64,000 bases of DNA. Origin: an uncultured Dysgonomonas sp. Its GTDB lineage: Bacteria > Bacteroidota > Bacteroidia > Bacteroidales > Dysgonomonadaceae. Shown in pieces: positions 42,790 to 50,749 of this stretch (position 1 is its first letter; each line of letters starts with the position of its first letter). The DNA lies in NCBI RefSeq assembly GCF_900079725.1, contig NZ_LT599032.1:4026054-4090053 (forward strand), read 5' to 3'. The translations under genes were made by a program, and so were the position numbers. The notes below the pieces were generated by a model. That model was not told the origin of the DNA. It searched no databases and saw only the letters and a list, made by a program, of their open reading frames with translations.

Positions 42790-43362
42790 TTAGTGGCCGA
42801 ATTTTCCTTCGAAATCTTTTGAAATTTCATTCAGAAAATATAGTGTACTTTTACGTGTATTTACTCTGAATTCCTGTATATTATCATTAAGTTCGAGAGC
42901 ATTGTCGGTAATGAAGTCTTCAGCTCTGATTATGCGTGGCAGCAGTTTATTGTTTGCATGGTTCTCATATAAATAAGATATATCGGTAACCTCCAATATG
43001 CATTTATCCTGAAACAGGAATCCGTTTATACGGTATCTCATAATCATTTTTTCGCGTACACCTTTCGAATTTGCGGGCAGAAGTAGTTCTATCCTAGATT
43101 TAGCAATAAACTCATTGTTCTTCGTATCGTGACGTACACTTGATATGAAAGGGTCTTTGCCATAATTAATGATAGCCCACTCCTTTAGTATCTTATAGTT
43201 GGCATCTTTAGAAATATCTTTTTGGGCCGAAATCTCTTTCAGAAATGTAACTTTTCCTTCAATAACGGGAACGTTAATGAAACTCTCACCCGATCTGACA
43301 ACCTGAGAGAAACATACGGCAGAGAGCATGAAACAAATAGTATAGAGTATTAGTTTTTTCAT
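42790..43362 (-). CDS. DUF4468 protein (TBP-like fold), exported
   Basis: About 190 residues, start 43362 chosen because MKKLILYTICFMLSAVCFSQ is a clean signal peptide; upstream Met codons add a poor leader. The core (EGKVTFLKEISAQKD..., KILKEWAIINYGKDPFISSVRHDTKNNEFIAKSRIELLLP, YRINGFLFQDKCILEVTDISYLY) fits DUF4468, a Bacteroidota family predicted to have a TBP-like fold. Function unknown. It has a well-spaced promoter upstream. Confidence 0.83.
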   Translation of the reverse strand: MKKLILYTICFMLSAVCFSQVVRSGESFINVPVIEGKVTFLKEISAQKDISKDANYKILKEWAIINYGKDPFISSVRHDTKNNEFIAKSRIELLLPANSKGVREKMIMRYRINGFLFQDKCILEVTDISYLYENHANNKLLPRIIRAEDFITDNALELNDNIQEFRVNTRKSTLYFLNEISKDFEGKFGH

Positions 43363-43384
43363 AGTTTGAGTCATTTGTGTGCTG

Positions 43385-43414
43385 CAAATATAGGAATATA
43401 TTTGAAAACTCAAA
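43385..43414 (-). promoter_or_regulatory. Promoter of the DUF4468 gene
   Basis: On the minus strand TTTG (43414-43411), an 18-nt spacer, then TATATTTG (43392-43385), 23 bp before the start at 43362. This matches the Bacteroidota consensus. Confidence 0.65.
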
Positions 43415-43437
43415 GAACGAGAAGACTCTATTTCATT

Positions 43438-44586
43438 TTACGATTGTATGGCTTCCAGGTGATTTTTTAATGTATTAGAATACATTTCCAGCATCTTATC
43501 CCACACAAAGTCATAGTCGATATAATCGAGATCTATTTTCTGTATTTGCTTATCCAGATAAGATTTAAAGCTTTCCAACTGCTCGGATGTATACTTATCA
43601 TTGAACTTACTTACTTTGTAAAACATGTCATAGGCCATGTAATTACATGGGAATATTTCATAGTTGGAGTGTATCTCCTTATCAATGATTTTTGCAGCCA
43701 GTTCGGGCTGTAAACGTTTGTCGGGCTCAGTAATCTTATCCAGTTCAGGATTGATACAGTTTCCGAAGCGGAATATTACATTCCCTTTTTGTCCCAGTAT
43801 GCCGATTTCCATATTCAGAAGATCGTCTCGTTGAGATTTTTTGAAGTCAGGATCATCGCGTTTTTGTTGAAATTCTTTGGCTTTCAGATAATCACACGGG
43901 TCATATTCATATGAAATAGACAGTGGTATAAGATTCAGTTCTTTCAGACTTTCAATGAACGGCTTATCTTCCGGATATAATGCCAACATTTTCAACAGGC
44001 TGTCCTGTGTTCTGTCATCTGAATTTTTAGCCCGGCCTTCACGCTGTGCGATCCATACCGATTCACCTTTCGATGATATTACATGATGGATATATTCAGA
44101 TAGGTGCTTGGATGCGGTGAGTCTTTCTTTTATAGAAAGGCCGCGCCTTACTATAAAGCTCTTATTGAGTCTCACCAGCTTATCTATCCAGGGATGGATA
44201 AGCAGATTGTCGCCAATGGCGATTTCTGTTGTTTTGAATCCTTCCTTGTGACGGAGTATATTCAACAATCCGGCATCCAGTACAATATCCCTATGGTTGG
44301 ATAGAAAGAGGTGTTGTACCGATTTGTCGATGGTTTCCCATTTATCACCTTTGATACTGGTTGCTACTTTCATGCCCAGCATTGTTACCACCGGGTATAT
44401 CATCTCTGCCTGAAACTGTTCTTTGGATTTATATCTCAGCATTTCGGCCGAAAATTCATCCCAGTCTATATTCGGTATTATATATTTTACAGCGTGCTGG
44501 AATCCCGGATCTACCAGTATATCCTGAATGGCTTGTTCCACCTCATGGTCGTATAGAGGTGCTATGTCGTCAAATTTATTACTCAT
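43438..44586 (-). CDS. Glycerol-phosphate acyltransferase-family protein
   Basis: A 382-residue cytoplasmic-face acyltransferase, annotated in Bacteroidota as a 1-acyl-sn-glycerol-3-phosphate acyltransferase. The catalytic-type motif is LFLSNHRDIVLD (93-104); the histidine and following acidic residue are spaced HxD or Hx5D rather than the canonical Hx4D. A second block IAQREGRAKNSDDRTQDSLLK resembles the EGxR substrate motif. Two hydrophobic stretches are weak, so it may be a peripheral membrane protein. A palindrome-repeat lies between it and ddl. Confidence 0.78.
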   Translation of the reverse strand: MSNKFDDIAPLYDHEVEQAIQDILVDPGFQHAVKYIIPNIDWDEFSAEMLRYKSKEQFQAEMIYPVVTMLGMKVATSIKGDKWETIDKSVQHLFLSNHRDIVLDAGLLNILRHKEGFKTTEIAIGDNLLIHPWIDKLVRLNKSFIVRRGLSIKERLTASKHLSEYIHHVISSKGESVWIAQREGRAKNSDDRTQDSLLKMLALYPEDKPFIESLKELNLIPLSISYEYDPCDYLKAKEFQQKRDDPDFKKSQRDDLLNMEIGILGQKGNVIFRFGNCINPELDKITEPDKRLQPELAAKIIDKEIHSNYEIFPCNYMAYDMFYKVSKFNDKYTSEQLESFKSYLDKQIQKIDLDYIDYDFVWDKMLEMYSNTLKNHLEAIQS

Positions 44587-44668
44587 AACCGTAGGTAATC
44601 GTAAGTATTAATGATATATTCTAAAGTTATAACTGCTCATTGTATTTATACTTAACAAAGCAATAAAA

Positions 44669-44681
44669 AGGTCTGTGACCT
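44669..44681 (+). repeat. Palindrome AGGTC-TGT-GACCT, part of an approximately 57-bp repeat
   Basis: A perfect 5+5 palindrome 83 bp before the acyltransferase start. The flank TATAACTGCTCATTGTATTT and following AT-rich sequence align with the minus strand of the ddl and flippase copies, but in the orientation opposite to the acyltransferase gene. This copy thus looks more like a dispersed repeat than a gene-specific operator. Confidence 0.6.
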
Positions 44682-44686
44682 AAAAT

Positions 44687-45670
44687 TCAATTCGCGTTAA
44701 ATTCGTTTTCTATAATTTCTGTCAGCACATCAGTTATATTTAATCCTGCTGCAGCTACCTGCTGAGGAATAAAACTGGTCTGTGTCATGCCGGGAACGGT
44801 ATTTACTTCCAGTAAGTACGGCATATTGTCGGAGATGATAAAATCTACTCTGATAATACCTTTGGCTCCTACCATATCATATATGTTGCGAGTTAATCGC
44901 TGTATCTCATTTGTCATTTCATCCGGTATGCGGGCAGGGGTAATTTCCTCTACCTGGCCCTCATATTTAGCTTCATAGTTAAAGAATTCATTCGGAGTGA
45001 CTACTTCCGTAATAGGAAAGACCACTTCTTTACCCTTTATTTTATAACAGCCGCAGGTGACTTCTTGTCCACTGATAAAGCTCTCGATAATTACTTCGGG
45101 TGTTTCGCCGAACGCAATGTCTATAGCTTTTTGCAGTTGTTCTATCGATTTTACTTTCGTTGTAGCAAAACTCGAACCTCCTGTGTTTGGTTTTACAAAC
45201 ATAGGAAATCCCAGCTTTGCAGCAATGTCATCTATGCTGCAACTTGTATCTTTATTCAAATATAACGAATCTGCGACTCTTATCCCAAAGTTTTTAAGAA
45301 AATTATTGCAGACAAATTTGTTCATGGTCAAAGAAGAAGCCATCATGCCGCAGGTAGAGTAGGGGATGTTGAGCATATCGAAGTAGCCTTGCAAGCGGCC
45401 ATCTTCGCCTGGTGTACCATGTATAATAATGAACGCAAAGTCAAATTTTATTTTCCCGCCCTTTTCCGGACATGTATAGCTAAAATCGTTTTTATCGACA
45501 GCATATGTCACACCGTCTGCTTCGACAGTCCAGCTTTCCCTAACTATTCTAACTTTGTGAATATTGTATTTTTCTTTATCCAAAAAGGAATAAACGCCGG
45601 ACATACTTTTTTCCGATACTACTATTTCGGAAGAATATCCTCCCCATACTATGGCGATGTTTCGTTTCAT
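44687..45670 (-). CDS. ddl: D-alanine--D-alanine ligase
   Basis: ATP-grasp ligase making D-Ala-D-Ala for peptidoglycan in the cytoplasm. The 327 residues begin at MKRNIAIVWGGYSSE (start 45670), preferred over a start 30 bp upstream that would overlap the palindrome. GGYSSEIVVSEKS, HGTPGEDGRLQGYFDML, FVKPNTGGSSFATTKV, VTCGCYKIKG and the C-terminal LEVNTVPGMTQTSFIPQQ are the classic Ddl motifs. Intact. It lies between the acyltransferase and rluD genes on the same strand. Confidence 0.96.
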   Translation of the reverse strand: MKRNIAIVWGGYSSEIVVSEKSMSGVYSFLDKEKYNIHKVRIVRESWTVEADGVTYAVDKNDFSYTCPEKGGKIKFDFAFIIIHGTPGEDGRLQGYFDMLNIPYSTCGMMASSLTMNKFVCNNFLKNFGIRVADSLYLNKDTSCSIDDIAAKLGFPMFVKPNTGGSSFATTKVKSIEQLQKAIDIAFGETPEVIIESFISGQEVTCGCYKIKGKEVVFPITEVVTPNEFFNYEAKYEGQVEEITPARIPDEMTNEIQRLTRNIYDMVGAKGIIRVDFIISDNMPYLLEVNTVPGMTQTSFIPQQVAAAGLNITDVLTEIIENEFNAN

Positions 45671-45693
45671 TGGTCGATTAAACTTGATAGTTA

Positions 45694-45706
45694 AGGTCAC
45701 AGACCT
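45694..45706 (-). promoter_or_regulatory. Palindrome AGGTC-TGT-GACCT before ddl
   Basis: On the minus strand this reads AGGTCTGTGACCT, 24 bp before the ddl start. The flanking AT-rich sequence 45707-45750 aligns with that beside the palindrome at 53398. It may be an operator, a 5' UTR hairpin, or part of a mobile repeat. Confidence 0.6.
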
Positions 45707-45773
45707 GATTTATTATTTTTATATGTAAAACAATAACTGATCGTTATGTTTATAAATCCTTTTCAATTCCTTC

Positions 45774-46844
45774 TTATATTTCCCTGTTGGCTATATATCC
45801 CCGCCATTTCTCTAGCAGTTGGCCCATATCATCCGGTATAGGCGCTTCGAACATAAGTTCTTCGCCCGTACGTGGTTGTATGAAGCCCAGTGTCTGCGCA
45901 TGTAGCGCCTGGCGTGGACATATGTTGAAGCAATTCTGAACGAACTGCTTGTATTTTGCAAAATGAGTTCCTTTCAGTACCTCGTTGCCTCCGTACCGTT
46001 CGTCGTTGAACAATGTATGTCCTATATATTTCATATGCACACGTATCTGATGTGTACGGCCTGTTTCTAAGCGGCATTGTACCAATGTTACGTAACCAAG
46101 GCGTTCAAGTACCTTGTAATGTGTGACCGCAGATTTACCGTGTTCCCCGTCTTTGAAAACGGTCATTAACATACGGTCTTTCAGATCGCGGCCGATATTG
46201 CCTTCTATACGTCCTTCATCCTCTTCGATTGCACCCCAGACGAGCGCTACATATTGGCGCTTTGTGGTTTTGTTGAAAAACTGAGCGGATAGATGTGCTT
46301 TCGCATAAGCATTTTTTGCCACTACAATCAGTCCTGAGGTATCTTTGTCGATGCGGTGGACAATCCCCAAACGTGGGTCCTTGGCATCATATTCGGGAGT
46401 GTCTTTCAGTAGGTACGCTACAGCATTTACCAGGGTCCCCTGATAATTTCCGAATCCCGGATGTACAACAAGCCCCGGAGGTTTGTTAATCACCATCAGG
46501 TCGTCATCTTCATAAACTACATCCAGAGGGATATCTTCCGGTATTATTTCCAGTTCGCGTGGGGGGCGGTTCATCACTACGGATATAACGTCGAGCGGTT
46601 TTATCTTATAGTTTGATTTTACAGGATTATCATTTACCAGAATACAATTTGCTTCTGCAGCTTGCTGGATTCTGTTGCGTGATACACCCACGATATGCAT
46701 TGCCAGATATTTGTCGATGCGTATCATACCCTGTCCCTTGTCGGCTACAAACCGGTAATGTTCGTATAGGCCCGAATCTTCCTGTCCTTCGGTTAATTCA
46801 TCTTCCGGAAGGTCTTCTATGTTGTCAAAAGAATCGTTCATCAT
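45774..46844 (-). CDS. rluD: RluD-type 23S rRNA pseudouridine synthase
   Basis: A 356-residue RluA/RluD-family enzyme converting uridines of 23S rRNA helix 69 to pseudouridine. N-terminal S4 domain (about 40-95), catalytic motif HRIDKDTSG (163-171) with catalytic D166, and RKKGTHQIRVHMKYIGHTL-type motif (here GRTHQIRVHMKYIGHTLFND). The assignment to RluD rather than RluA/RluC rests on the S4 domain and length. The start overlaps the PASTA gene stop by one base (TAATG), so the two are coupled. Confidence 0.9.
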   Translation of the reverse strand: MMNDSFDNIEDLPEDELTEGQEDSGLYEHYRFVADKGQGMIRIDKYLAMHIVGVSRNRIQQAAEANCILVNDNPVKSNYKIKPLDVISVVMNRPPRELEIIPEDIPLDVVYEDDDLMVINKPPGLVVHPGFGNYQGTLVNAVAYLLKDTPEYDAKDPRLGIVHRIDKDTSGLIVVAKNAYAKAHLSAQFFNKTTKRQYVALVWGAIEEDEGRIEGNIGRDLKDRMLMTVFKDGEHGKSAVTHYKVLERLGYVTLVQCRLETGRTHQIRVHMKYIGHTLFNDERYGGNEVLKGTHFAKYKQFVQNCFNICPRQALHAQTLGFIQPRTGEELMFEAPIPDDMGQLLEKWRGYIANREI

Positions 46845-47458
46845 TATTGAAAGAAAGATTCATCTACATTGGTATCTGCATCGGGGATGCTGTCTTCGAG
46901 AGCTTCTCCTCCCGCACCCACAGTCATTCTCAGAGTAGAACCTTTCGGTATTTTTTGATTTGGAGACAGTGTTTGTCCTTTATATGAAACTGAGATAACG
47001 ATACCGGCATATGCTGACGGCACCTCTTCTATTATGATCTTGTCAAATCCGAGCGAATTTAGCTGGGCTTCAGCCTGACGGCGCGAATAATCTTTTAGTT
47101 CGGGTATAGCCACCATCTGAATGCCTTTAGCCTGAATGGTAAGGAAAATGGTACGTCCTTCTTTTACTTTCGATTGCTCTTTGGGTGTTTGTTCTGTAAT
47201 AGCTCCGGGAACACCTCCTGTTGTAAAAATAGAGTCCACAACTTCATATTGAAGGTTTGCAGCTTTGAGTATTCCTTCTGCATCTTCTACTTGTAAGCCT
47301 TTTACTGCAGGCACAACAACGGATTCGTCGTGTTTGGTATATATGCTCAAAAAGAATAATACGATAATTACCAGGACGAATCCGGCGGCAATCATCAACA
47401 ATATATTCTTAACGTAAATATTGGTCAGAAATTTCGAAACAAAGCTTTTTTTCTCCAT
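46844..47458 (-). CDS. PASTA domain membrane protein
   Basis: A 204-residue protein with one N-terminal transmembrane helix (about 15-38, NILLMIAAGFVLVIIVLFFLSIY) and PASTA domains (about 45-110, 112-180) with VPAVKGLQVEDAEGILKAANL, KVKEGRTIFLTIQ, IPELKDYSRRQAEAQLNSLGF. PASTA domains bind uncrosslinked peptidoglycan or muropeptides. There is no kinase domain, unlike Firmicute PASTA kinases. It is a Bacteroidota operon partner of rluD. A TATTTTTG -7 element and an AGGTC palindrome lie upstream. Confidence 0.88.
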   Translation of the reverse strand: MEKKSFVSKFLTNIYVKNILLMIAAGFVLVIIVLFFLSIYTKHDESVVVPAVKGLQVEDAEGILKAANLQYEVVDSIFTTGGVPGAITEQTPKEQSKVKEGRTIFLTIQAKGIQMVAIPELKDYSRRQAEAQLNSLGFDKIIIEEVPSAYAGIVISVSYKGQTLSPNQKIPKGSTLRMTVGAGGEALEDSIPDADTNVDESFFQ

Positions 47459-47474
47459 GTAAACAAATTAAGTA

Positions 47475-47487
47475 AGGTCATAGACCT
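47475..47487 (-). promoter_or_regulatory. Palindrome AGGTC-TAT-GACCT before the PASTA-rluD operon
   Basis: On the minus strand AGGTCTATGACCT, 17 bp before the PASTA start and about 20 bp downstream of the -7 element, so it would lie in the 5' leader RNA. The flank (TAGGTC..GACCTTACTT) matches the copy at 53398. Confidence 0.6.
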
Positions 47488-47507
47488 ATTCCATATTGAA
47501 CGTGATG

Positions 47508-47515
47508 CAAAAATA
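47508..47515 (-). promoter_or_regulatory. -7 promoter element for PASTA-rluD
   Basis: The minus strand reads TATTTTTG (TAnnTTTG), 50 bp before the PASTA start. Confidence 0.5.
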
Positions 47516-47586
47516 TTAAAAAATTACGGGTTTTGCTCCTTTTACATTACATATTTATGTTATTATAAGTAAAGATATCCCTAAAG

Positions 47587-47617
47587 AAAAAGGATAGCCA
47601 AAAATGACTATCCTTTT
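47587..47617 (-). terminator. Rho-independent terminator of the Lrp-family gene
   Basis: AAAAAGGATAG (47587-47597) pairs with CTATCCTTTT (47608-47617). On the minus strand this yields a stem followed by T residues, 22 nt after the stop codon. Confidence 0.8.
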
Positions 47618-47638
47618 ATATTAAGAATGAGTTATATC

Positions 47639-48103
47639 TTATTCCGATTTAGATATTGGTATCTGGCGTTTAACTCCCTGACTAAGAGAAATCATAGTCT
47701 CGGTAGCTACAACACCCGGTATATCCTGTATCTTATTATTCAACAAATCCATCAGATGCTCGTTATCGCGGGCATACAATTTGATAAGGATAGTGTATGG
47801 TCCTGTGGTAAAATGAGATTCAACGATTTCAGGAATCTTGTCCAGTTCAGGAATCACAGTCTTATACATGGAGCCTCTTTCCAGTTTTACCCCGATATAT
47901 GTACACGTGTTATACCCCAATACTTTTGGATTTACAAAATAACCGGAACCTACTATCACATCCATCTCAATCATGCGTTGTACACGCTGATGAATGGCAG
48001 CACGGGAGACACCACACTCAAGAGCAACATCTTTGAATGGAATCCTCGCATTCTGAGATATAATCTCCAGTATCTTCTTATCAAGTTTGTCAATTTTCTG
48101 CAT
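47639..48103 (-). CDS. Lrp/AsnC-family transcriptional regulator
   Basis: A 154-residue regulator: N-terminal winged HTH (DKLDKKILEIISQNARIPFKDVALECGVSRAAIHQRVQRMIEMDVI, about 4-48) and a C-terminal RAM/AsnC ligand-binding domain (about 63-140). Such proteins bind amino acids and multimerise as octamers on DNA. No adjacent amino-acid gene points to a regulon. It has its own terminator and a promoter upstream with TATATTTG. Confidence 0.93.
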   Translation of the reverse strand: MQKIDKLDKKILEIISQNARIPFKDVALECGVSRAAIHQRVQRMIEMDVIVGSGYFVNPKVLGYNTCTYIGVKLERGSMYKTVIPELDKIPEIVESHFTTGPYTILIKLYARDNEHLMDLLNNKIQDIPGVVATETMISLSQGVKRQIPISKSE

Positions 48104-48132
48104 AATATGAGCGTTTTATCGTTATTTTAATC

Positions 48133-48140
48133 CAAATATA
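48133..48140 (-). promoter_or_regulatory. -7 promoter element for the Lrp-family gene
   Basis: The minus strand reads TATATTTG, with CTTG 18 nt upstream as a degenerate -33. It lies 30 bp before the start at 48103. Confidence 0.55.
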
Positions 48141-48224
48141 GGATATTTTTTATAAAAACAAGGCTTTTTGCTCGAAAATTTACATTGGATGTGCCAAAAT
48201 AGTATCTAAATCTTACTTTTTGAC

Positions 48225-49241
48225 TTATTTCTTTTCAATGTCCAATAGTTCGATATCGAAGATCAAAGTAGAGAAAGGTTTGATAGTTCCTCTGTCTTGT
48301 GCGCCATAAGCCAGATCGTAAGGGATATAAACTTGCCATTTAGATCCTACAGGCATCAATTGAAGTACTTCAGTCCATCCTTTGATAACGGCACTTACAT
48401 TAAATGTAGCTGGTTCTTTTCTGTCTACAGAACTGTCGAATACAGTACCATCAAGAAGGGTACCGTGGTAGTGTACTTTCACTACATCGGTAGCTGTTGG
48501 TTTTGCACCTGTACCTTCTTTTACTATTTTGTATTGAAGTCCGTCAGGAAGAGTCACAACGCCTTCTTTGGCTTTGTTTTCATCAAGGAACTTTTGACCT
48601 GCTTCTATTTGAGGAGTATATTGTTTCTTCAACTCTTCTTCTTGTCTTGCCTGAGCTTTAGCTTGTACTTCCTGCATTTTTACCTGGAAAAGAGAAGCCG
48701 GATCGTTTACGGCAAATTTACCTTTTTTCATTGCAGTAGCCATTGCTGCTATAAAAGCGCTGGAGTTGATTTTTTCTTTCGAGTCCGGTCCGTACATTTG
48801 ATTGATCAAATTAGGGAACATTTGTTTCGAAATTTGTCCTCCGACAGAAATACCGGCATAATATGCAGATTTAGAATCAGGAGCATCGATGCTTTCTTTC
48901 AGCCCTTTCAGGAATTCTGCTATATTTCTTTCGTTTACTTTTACAGTAGAGTCAAGCTTGTGTTTCATTACTTTTTGTAATGAATCTTTTTTGAAAGAAT
49001 CTTGCTCTGCTTCAATTTGTCTTTTGTAAAAAGCAGTAAGACCGGTAGTATCGCTAACTACACCTAGCTGTTGTAAGTGCATAGAAAGCCCTTGGTCATA
49101 CAGGCTTGCTCCAAAAGCATAAGAAATAGTATCGTTTTCGGTTTTCAATGAAGCATCTGACGAAACGCTTCCTCCACAAGATGTAAACAACGCTCCTACG
49201 GCTACGAAAGCACCAAGGGCAACAACTTGAATTTTTTTCAT
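48225..49241 (-). CDS. FKBP-type peptidyl-prolyl isomerase lipoprotein
   Basis: A 338-residue lipoprotein (lipobox FTSC near residue 22) of the Mip/FkpA type. The N-terminal half (about 30-210) is helical with FKBP_N-type dimerisation features ([22 protein letters not shown]) and the C-terminal FKBP domain (about 245-338) carries [41 protein letters not shown] and [12 protein letters not shown]. It accelerates proline isomerisation in periplasmic protein folding. It is the first of two tandem, related FKBP genes on the same strand, probably an operon. Confidence 0.92.
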   Translation of the reverse strand: MKKIQVVALGAFVAVGALFTSCGGSVSSDASLKTENDTISYAFGASLYDQGLSMHLQQLGVVSDTTGLTAFYKRQIEAEQDSFKKDSLQKVMKHKLDSTVKVNERNIAEFLKGLKESIDAPDSKSAYYAGISVGGQISKQMFPNLINQMYGPDSKEKINSSAFIAAMATAMKKGKFAVNDPASLFQVKMQEVQAKAQARQEEELKKQYTPQIEAGQKFLDENKAKEGVVTLPDGLQYKIVKEGTGAKPTATDVVKVHYHGTLLDGTVFDSSVDRKEPATFNVSAVIKGWTEVLQLMPVGSKWQVYIPYDLAYGAQDRGTIKPFSTLIFDIELLDIEKK

Positions 49242-49262
49242 GTTTTAACTAAATAATTATTA

Positions 49263-49847
49263 TTAAACAATATCTAAAATTTCTACTTCAAATATCAGGG
49301 TAGAGTTAGGTTCGATAGATTGTCCTGCTCCCGCTTTTCCATAAGCAAGATTAGAAGGAATGAATAGTTTCCATTTTGAGCCTGCAGGCATTAATTGAAG
49401 GGCTTCGACCCAACCCGGGATGACTTGGTTTACACCAAATGTGGCAGGTTGTCCGCGTTCTACCGAACTATCGAATACAGTGCCATCGATAAGAGTTCCG
49501 TGATAGTGGCATTTTACCTGGTCTGTAGCTTTCGGCTTAGAGCCGTTTCCTTCTTTCAGTATTTCGTATTGAAGACCACTTGGCAGAGTTACAACACCCG
49601 GTCTGTTTTTGTTGATTGCTAAAAACTCTTCTCCGGCTTTTAGGTTTACTTCAAGTCTTTCATCTTGCAGTTTGGTGAAATAATCGTTCATTACTTCCTT
49701 AGCCTCATCATATGACATGGCAAGCGGAGCTTCGTTTATTACATCCTGCATCCCTTTCAAGAAAGCTTCAAAATCTACTTTTTTGATACCGGAACTTAAG
49801 AAGTTATTACCAATACTTAATCCCAGAGCGTAACTGATTTTATCCAT
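49263..49847 (-). CDS. FKBP-type peptidyl-prolyl isomerase
   Basis: A 194-residue FKBP without a lipoprotein signal. The N-terminal MDKISYALGLSIGNNFLSSGIKKVDFEAFLKGMQDV corresponds to the FKBP_N dimerisation region, and the C-terminal domain has [23 protein letters not shown] and IPGWVEALQLMPAGSKWKLFIPSNLAYG, nearly matching the neighbouring lipoprotein FKBP. Probably cytoplasmic and a paralogue from tandem duplication. A TACTTTTG -7 element lies 86 bp upstream. Confidence 0.9.
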   Translation of the reverse strand: MDKISYALGLSIGNNFLSSGIKKVDFEAFLKGMQDVINEAPLAMSYDEAKEVMNDYFTKLQDERLEVNLKAGEEFLAINKNRPGVVTLPSGLQYEILKEGNGSKPKATDQVKCHYHGTLIDGTVFDSSVERGQPATFGVNQVIPGWVEALQLMPAGSKWKLFIPSNLAYGKAGAGQSIEPNSTLIFEVEILDIV

Positions 49848-49932
49848 ATGTATTTTTATTTTTAATTAATATTGTAAATCAGAATGATAGATAACTGATA
49901 ACAAAGATTAATTGTTTATTTTAATTAGCCAA

Positions 49933-49940
49933 CAAAAGTA
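49933..49940 (-). promoter_or_regulatory. -7 promoter element for the FKBP pair
   Basis: The minus strand reads TACTTTTG, 86 bp before the start at 49847. It is divergent to the sirtuin promoter at 49984, with 43 bp between. Confidence 0.5.
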
Positions 49941-49983
49941 ATTCTTTTCGCGATACATTGGTGAAATTTATAGGCGAAAAAAC

Positions 49984-49991
49984 TATATTTG
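49984..49991 (+). promoter_or_regulatory. -7 promoter element for the sirtuin gene
   Basis: TATATTTG, 30 bp before ATG 50021. It lies inside a longer open frame that begins at 49958, so it argues for the downstream start. Confidence 0.55.
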
Positions 49992-50020
49992 TATGTCATA
50001 CTTACATTTTTTTAATATTT

Positions 50021-50713
50021 ATGAAACATATTGTTGTTTTATCAGGTGCCGGAATGAGTGCAGAGAGTGGTATATCCACATTCAGGGATTCTGGAGGATT
50101 GTGGGAGCAGCATTCGATAGAAGATGTAGCTACTCCTGAAGGATTCAGGCGTAATCCGCAGCTTGTTCTTGATTTTTATAATGCAAGGCGGAAAGCGGCT
50201 TTTGAAGCTAAACCCAACAAAGGGCATATCGGGTTGGCGGATATGGAAAAAGAGTATAAAGTATCGATAATCACTCAAAATGTGGATAGCCTTCATGAAC
50301 GAGCGGGTAGTACCAATGTAATACATCTGCATGGCGAACTGGATAAGGTACGTTCTACGGCCGATCCTTCCATCATCTATACGCTTACTCCCGATAATGC
50401 AGAGGTTAAAGTGGGGGATAAATGTGAGAAAGGTTCACAGCTCCGACCACATATTGTCTGGTTCGGAGAGGCTGTGCCAATGATAGAAAAGGCTATAGAG
50501 GTGGTGCAGACAGCCGATATACTGGTAGTGATAGGTACGTCGTTGAATGTATATCCGGCTGCTGGGTTATTGAATTATACTCATCGGGGAACCCCCGTTT
50601 TCCTGATAGACCCGAATGAAGTAAAGGTTTACCAGCAAGATATTCATTTTATAAAGAAAGGGGCATCGGAAGGTGTAGAAGAATTAAGGGAATTGCTGAA
50701 AAAAATGATATAA
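50021..50713 (+). CDS. cobB: NAD-dependent protein deacylase (sirtuin)
   Basis: A 230-residue Sir2-family deacylase; start 50021 (MKHIVVLSGAGMSAESGIS) is chosen because the promoter -7 element lies within the alternative upstream frame. Motifs: GAGMSAESGISTFRDSGGLW, TQNVDSLHERAGS, and catalytic His in LHGEL. The Y/R pair of class III sirtuins (SIRT5/CobB-like desuccinylases) is seen in FYNARRKAA. The usual zinc-binding four-cysteine site is missing: only one Cys (DKCEKGSQLRP) occurs there. This is a structurally reduced sirtuin. Confidence 0.88.
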   Translation: MKHIVVLSGAGMSAESGISTFRDSGGLWEQHSIEDVATPEGFRRNPQLVLDFYNARRKAAFEAKPNKGHIGLADMEKEYKVSIITQNVDSLHERAGSTNVIHLHGELDKVRSTADPSIIYTLTPDNAEVKVGDKCEKGSQLRPHIVWFGEAVPMIEKAIEVVQTADILVVIGTSLNVYPAAGLLNYTHRGTPVFLIDPNEVKVYQQDIHFIKKGASEGVEELRELLKKMI

Positions 50714-50719
50714 TAGAAA

Positions 50720-50745
50720 ACGGCGGGAACTAATTCCCGCCGTCT
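50720..50745. terminator. Bidirectional rho-independent terminator between sirtuin and pepD
   Basis: CGGCGGGAA (50721-50729) pairs with TTCCCGCCG (50734-50742), with A-rich left and T-rich right flanks, between convergent genes. Confidence 0.9.
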
Positions 50746-50749
50746 CTTT

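Noticed and set aside
49958-50020. Longer N-terminus for the sirtuin
   Set aside because: A TATATTTG promoter element lies inside this stretch, and the family starts at the residues encoded from 50021.
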